A stretch of 64,000 nt of DNA from NCBI RefSeq assembly GCF_021730395.1, contig NC_069371.1:73376001-73440000 (forward strand), given 5' to 3'. The stretch is from Mercenaria mercenaria (Eukaryota; Mollusca; Bivalvia; Venerida; Veneridae). The notes below the pieces were generated by a model, which made no database searches, was not told where the DNA came from, and saw only the letters and a list, made by a program, of their open reading frames with translations. Both the position numbers and the translations under genes were made by a program. This document shows, in pieces, positions 59,064-64,000 of the stretch (the stretch's first letter is position 1; every line of letters starts with the position of its first letter).

Positions 59064-59513
59064 CCATTGATGATAAACACGTTCAAAGGCCCTTTACATA
59101 TAGCAAACACAGCCACACACGACGCGAAATTCATCCTCTACTAGTACAGACTCAGAGCGATCTGACCAGATGGACAGACGGACAGAGTGAGATAAAGCCC
59201 CCAGAACAGATACAGAGAACAGATTTAGATACAGGCCTGTCCGGCTAACTTAGCATAGCTCTTTGCAAATAGACAGTCTGGTTCTTTTAACGTGCCCGGT
59301 GTATAGCATCGATACACGTGATGACGAACCAGTATAGGCCTCTTAGTTAGGTGGGTGTTTGTGTGTTTGGGTTTAACGTCTTTTTCAACAATTTTTCAGT
59401 CATATTAACGACGGCAGTTAGATAGAGCATCTCAGAAACTTCCAGTGCCTGGTCCGGGATTCGAACCCCAGTCAAGCGTGACAGTCAAGCGTGTTACCAC
59501 TAGACCACCGGCC
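59022..59513 (-). mobile_element. tRNA-derived SINE, full-length, specific to unit C
   Basis: Reading on the minus strand: head GGGCCGGTGGTCTAGTGGTA (A box) and GGGGTTCGAATCCCGG (B box) near 59513-59455, a body of about 400 bp, then AAAGGGCCTTTGAACGTGTT and a (TAA)n/(AAT)n tail at 59022-59060. CACGT and CACAT flank it (probable target duplication). Units A and B have the uninterrupted CGCACGTGAAGTACGC at this place. Confidence 0.88.
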
Positions 59514-59657
59514 CACATGAAGTACGCTTTCTTCCTTTGCTTTATAAATATGTAGTATCTGTTTCCACATTAAACAAAAAAAAAATCAGAGCGCCGTTGT
59601 GTGAATATCGACCATTGAGACTATATCCTTTTAAAAACTAAATGATGAATAACATTA

Positions 59658-61739
59658 TTAAATTTGAAACCCGGAAAATGTAGACCAATTGTAACCATAC
59701 ACATTTTTGCCATCTATTCTCGTATTTCTAACCCAAACTTCATCAGAGGCGTTCAGCTGTAAAACAACCCCACTCGTTCCCTGATCGTGAGATTTGCCAT
59801 ATGAATATATTTGCACCATAGATTCTCCATTTTTAACCATTTCGGTTTCCACATGTTGTCCAGAAAAACTCAATATGGTTGCAATGACATAATAGAGGCC
59901 GTCCTTTGGCACAGTGAATTTCCCTGTGGTTCCTGAATAGGCTTGTCCGATGTTGGTCACGATGTTGTCAAAGATGATTGGCTGGTTGTGTCCAAGCTTT
60001 GTAAGATGAGCGGACAATTTAGCTGTGAAGGCAGGGCGTATGTTATCTGTTTGAGAGAAAAAAGAAAACATTACTTTGTTTTTAATATCGAAATGGCTTA
60101 CAACAAATATTCATTCTGCTATGATATGATAGTTATTTTGTGCATGTATTTGCAAGAACATTTTATCCTTCAATCTTAATCAATGTTACAAAAATAAGAG
60201 TTTCCACACGCTCTTAGAATACAATCTGGAAATATGGCCAAAGTAGAAAAAGATACTGCATTTGTTGCGGTACATTAGATATTAAAGACGAATATCATTT
60301 CATCTTAATATGCCATTATTATATTGATATAAGAAAGAAATATCGTAAGATGTATTTTTTCAATAGGTCAATAATAATGACATTTATTGTACTGATTACT
60401 ACAACTAAAAGGACCTTTTAAAAACAATTTAGCTAAATATATTAAAGAATTCATTGAAATAAGAAATACCATTATTATTGCTAATGGTTACTTGTTGCTT
60501 TGTGCCTAATATATATGAATGTCCAATTTTTTCACAGATGTCATTGTAAAGCTATTGGAGTCGTCAACCAGGGGAACCTACACCTGCGCAGGACACCGCC
60601 GTGGGGAAGAGGACAGTGATATGTTGCTCACTGCGCAACTCAGAGTGTGCTGCCATGAAGATGGTCTGAATGACACCTTTGTATATGATACCTACGGTTC
60701 ATTTTATTCATTTGTCAACTATGTTGTCATTTATGTTTGATACATCCTTATTGCAATTGACCTTACCTGGCACCCTTAATGCATGTACAAGATAAACTTA
60801 TCTTATATGTTTCGGTGCAGGCTACAAATAAGTGTCAGTACTGAGATACTATTTATAAAATCGAATGTATTATTCGTCCTCAGCACTATTTTAACTTGCA
60901 CTTTTACACGTGATAACATGTTTAATTGTATATTGTATATAATATACTATGTACAAGACAAAATAATATACTTTACAGTGTATTTAAGATTATTAAACAA
61001 ATGACGATTGTGTAAAGTCGTTCCCGTCTCCAGATATAGTTAAATGTATTGTAAAAAGAAAGGATATTGATGACGAATATAATTTTCTATGGTTTGCATG
61101 GTAACGGAATTCCAGAAACGTAAATAGGCAATTATTTACATGTCGTAAACTTAAAATGCACTGAAATATGCAGAACTTCTTTTCAGTAGTGGTACTCGGT
61201 TTTAGTTCGGAATTTTTATCCAAACCGGCCAGGCTCGTTTGTAATATTTCATATGCATTAATATACCAATCTTCTGTATTAACATTAAATAATGTAAAAC
61301 GCTTTCATTCCACAATCTGTTAAATATATATAGTTACCGGTCTTTTCAAAATTTTATTTAAACACTGTCTAAATGAAATTAATTTTTTTTTCACACGTTT
61401 AACATTCAAAATTGTGCCTAATTGTTTGTTTATCCATCTTTTTGTCATTAAGTTTCATTTTTTGTCATTTAGTTTGTTTTGTACTCTCAATAGACTTACC
61501 GTTCTTCTTTAAAGTTTTTTCGTGCTCTGCTTTAAGACGACTTCCACTGTCTTCGTTACACTAGTCTTCGCGTCGTTCATTTCGTTCTTCATATTTTCCA
61601 TGGCAAATTCCATTCTCACCATTTTCTCTAACATATGTTCTTCATAGTGAAATTTCGAGCAGGCACATTGTGGTTCATTTGCATTTACTTCCAGTGATGT
61701 AACAACAGCGATTACAAGCAATATAATTACAGTATTCAT
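59658..61739 (-). pseudogene. C1q-domain protein, type 1 gene C, broken in exon 1
   Basis: Exon 1 61739-61500 and exon 2 60046-59658. Signal peptide and first half of the coiled coil are as in gene B. Seven bases (TGAATTC in plus-strand terms) present in A and B are missing after VTKTVE, so exon 1 is 240 nt rather than 247 and runs to a stop. Exon 2 is open and encodes a C1q head with many replacements (GKFTVPKDGLYYVIATIL, EMVKNGESMVQIYSYGKSHD, VRNTRIDGKNVYGYNWSTFS). The number of replacements in exon 2 relative to A/B shows an older or faster-diverging copy. Unlike the homopolymer indels elsewhere, a 7-base loss is a convincing true lesion. Confidence 0.85.
60182..60988 (+). other. Segment unique to unit C with a possible Ig-like exon fragment
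   Basis: This stretch, inside the type 1 gene C intron, has no counterpart in A or B. From 60538, after a TTTTTTCACAG acceptor-like tract, the plus strand reads DVIVKLLESSTRGTYTCAGH then RRGEEDSDMLLTAQLRV, resembling the end of an immunoglobulin-like domain (GTYTC plus a following beta strand). It is GC-richer than its surroundings. No partner exon seen, so it is probably a captured fragment. Confidence 0.35.
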
Positions 61740-63063
61740 TTTGGTTTTCCGTTCTTTCTCCGAGGCTTCCAAAATATGTTCTGATGATAATTCAGTTGTG
61801 GCATGGATAGTCGTCACGATATATACGAAAATAATTATATCTATAAATTTATTTTCAGAGTTGTTTTATAAACAAAATGTTCAAATAATCATGTTGTTTT
61901 GTTTAAAACAGACACGATTCTTGGTACATATCCAAATTAATTAACACTACGGTGTTTTAAAAGGCATCCACATCGCACTAATTAAGCGAATTGTTACAGC
62001 AGCAATGGATGTGTTGTTTTTTCATCGTAAATTATTGTTATATCTTGGATAGAGTACAGAACTCGTCCTATTTTTCCTTACTTATGTAGCTGTCGGAGCA
62101 TAAATAAGAAGAGTTTGACAGAAAACGCTGCTGTTATATTAACATATATTCAGTCGAAAATTTCCGAGTATTCCAGAAATTCAAACACGAAACATGGGTT
62201 GGTTTGTACGCTGGGATTATCCAGTTGTCTAATAAGAACAGTTAAGAACTTTTGATATTATTAAGCATTCCTACGATGTCCCTACTTACACATAATCATT
62301 CCTTTTTAATTGCCAATTATGTAAATGTTTATTAAAATTATTTTTCAAGTGCATCAAAATTATTGGACTTAAATTAAAAAGTTTTTTTACAGCTAGTTAA
62401 TTAACAAATTTTATGCGGTCGTAAAATTTTGGGCTTAAGGGGCATATGCAGGTTTTCGATAACTGAATAAAATATGACTTGCACATTTCCAAATACCTGA
62501 CTGACTGCTCTATGTACGCATAAGTGTAGTATGAAATTGAAACTCTGCTTACTTCGTATGAAAAAAGAAACTGCTACTAAATTAAAGATTATTCCAAAAA
62601 ACTATTTGCCAATAATTAAAGGATGTGTAATTATATATAAAAACATGATATTCATTTTCTAAGATCATCGACATCATCGAAAAAGATTACTCACACCCAG
62701 ACTGAAAATCATGATGATATACTTGTATCACCACTCTATGTCATAAATCGCAATAACCATTTGACTAATTATAGACAATGTTTTTCTCTTTAGAATCAAA
62801 TAAAAAGATGTATCTCTAAGAATATTAGTTATCGCCCACAATGTTCCTCGCAAACTTTCTACGCATTATCGACCAATCTATGCACATCGGTACATATTGC
62901 ATACAAAGGGAGAATTGTTTTTTTCAGTTTCCAGTATTTATCCTTTTGTTTTTTTCTCCATGTTTACATTCAGGCTAATTGGAAGAACACGAAGCAAACG
63001 TGTTTTAATGTTTCTGACTTAGCACGAAAACAGTATGTTTTTGTAGAGGGACCCGTCTATTTA

Positions 63064-63275
63064 TTAACCATTTCCATGCTAAATTTCTATAATGAACTTG
63101 TCCATCTTTCAGTTTGGACAGTAGCATTAACTGTTGAATAGGGTACATACAAAAAAGGTACTGACTGAATGGCGAACAGTGTAGATCATGATCAGACTGC
63201 ACGGTTGTGCAGGCTGATCGTGATCTAAGCTGGTCGCAAGGCAGGATTAAGCGTGTCTAGCACGGTAAGGCTTAA
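63064..63275 (-). mobile_element. TTAA-type MITE, copy 7 (unit C)
   Basis: Same place and orientation as 44384-44595 and almost identical to it; right end TAGCACGGTAAGGCTTAA. Confidence 0.85.
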
Positions 63276-63868
63276 GATAGTGACAACGCTTGAAAATAAA
63301 CGATTGACTGACATCTCTACTTAAAACGAATGTATAGATATAGGAATAAGATCGGTAATTCATTACAAAACTGTGCAAATTTTCGCTGCTAGAATGTATT
63401 CTGCATGAAATAAGACCGGTTTCAAGATCTTACTCCAATTCTACTTTGAAGGTGGAAACCGAAAGTAGTGATTTAATGTTCGGGCAAGAGAGAGCAAATA
63501 TGGGTCATGTTAGGGTAGCAGACCATGAAAAATTAAGGGAGGGGGAGGGGGCGGGGCAAGGGGTAAGTGATGATCTATAAGTGCCTATCTATTGTAACGG
63601 CAGTAGAGCTTGGTTGTTGTGTGCATCTATTGTTACCGCAATAGTACATATACCTATTTGTTGTGTTTATCTATTGTCACGGCATTAGTGCCTATTTGTT
63701 GCGTCTAATAAAACGGCAATATAGTACCCATTTGTTGCGTGCATCTTTTGTCATGGCAATAGTGTTTGCCTCTTCACGGATATAAGGGCAAATATAATAA
63801 ACGGAAACATAAGAAAATCATTCAACCCTGGTTAATATCTGAAATATTATTTATATTCTGTATTCATT

Positions 63869-64000
63869 TACAGATAATAACTGTCAGATATTTGGAAACC
63901 TGAGAACGTAGACCAGGTATTTCCGTACACCATTGTGCCAACATTAAGGTATGACGAACCCAGACTTCGTCTCCAGCACTAAGCTGAAGGACCACACTAT
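63869..64000 (-). CDS. C1q-domain protein, type 2 gene C, 3' part of exon 2 (partial)
   Basis: The last 130 or so bases of exon 2, nearly identical to unit A (ending STFSGFQISDSYYL reading backwards from the edge). One G is missing in the word ACATTAAGGTATGACG (A: ACATTAAGGGTATGACG), shifting the frame between the VWVRHT region and the C-terminus. The rest of the gene lies beyond the window. The change is again in a short G run. Confidence 0.75.

Larger units (their letters stand above)
58357..64000. repeat. Segmental duplication unit C (partial)
   Basis: Opens with GTGGTATCGAAGTACTTTGA and continues beyond the window. The left half is diverged and rearranged (SINE at 59022, replaced segment 60182-60988). 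From about 62100 on it is almost identical to unit A 43400-45320. Confidence 0.85.

Noticed and set aside
44295-63202. Short minus-strand frames starting MQSDHDLHCSPFSQ repeated three times
   Set aside because: They lie inside the TTAA-type MITE copies and merely reflect repeat identity.

Overview
The window reads as animal nuclear DNA from a bivalve mollusc, probably a heterodont clam. It is AT-rich, has short exons with GT-AG introns, is crowded with foldback and TIR elements and SINEs, and carries lineage-expanded families (C1q-domain, Mab-21-like) typical of bivalves. The species call is inference; no species-specific marker was available.

Layout. 1-5666 (minus): first five exons of a METTL2-type tRNA m3C methyltransferase, running off the left edge, with introns full of MITEs and a 30-bp minisatellite. 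9751-10562 (plus): intronless C2H2 zinc-finger gene broken by frameshifts. 12780-14183 (minus): intact Mab-21/cGAS-like nucleotidyltransferase-fold protein of 467 aa. 18332-19448 (minus): type II membrane heparan-sulfate 3-O-sulfotransferase-like gene with one frameshift and substituted active-site positions. 20-30 kb: mobile-element country, with a 3.3-kb long-TIR element with 6-bp target duplication, a TIR element holding a LINE that holds a SINE, and two large foldback/TIR elements. 30547-35988 (minus): four-exon gene for a secreted, probably GPI-anchored single-kringle protein (242 aa).

39.8-64 kb: tandem segmental duplication with unit A 39796-49555, unit B 49556-58356, and unit C from 58357 off the right edge. 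Each unit carries two minus-strand two-exon secreted C1q-domain genes made of signal peptide, coiled coil and C1q head. The gene at the lower coordinates (type 1) is intact in A and B and broken in C. The other (type 2) carries a different small indel in each copy. Copy-specific insertions and a switch of similarity inside unit C record ongoing unequal exchange or gene conversion.

The C1q, kringle and Mab-21-like genes suggest extracellular recognition and innate sensing, but nothing in the sequence shows they act together. Several single-base indels sit in or beside short homopolymer runs, so some breaks may be assembly errors rather than true lesions. No virus-derived element, CRISPR or rRNA was recognised.
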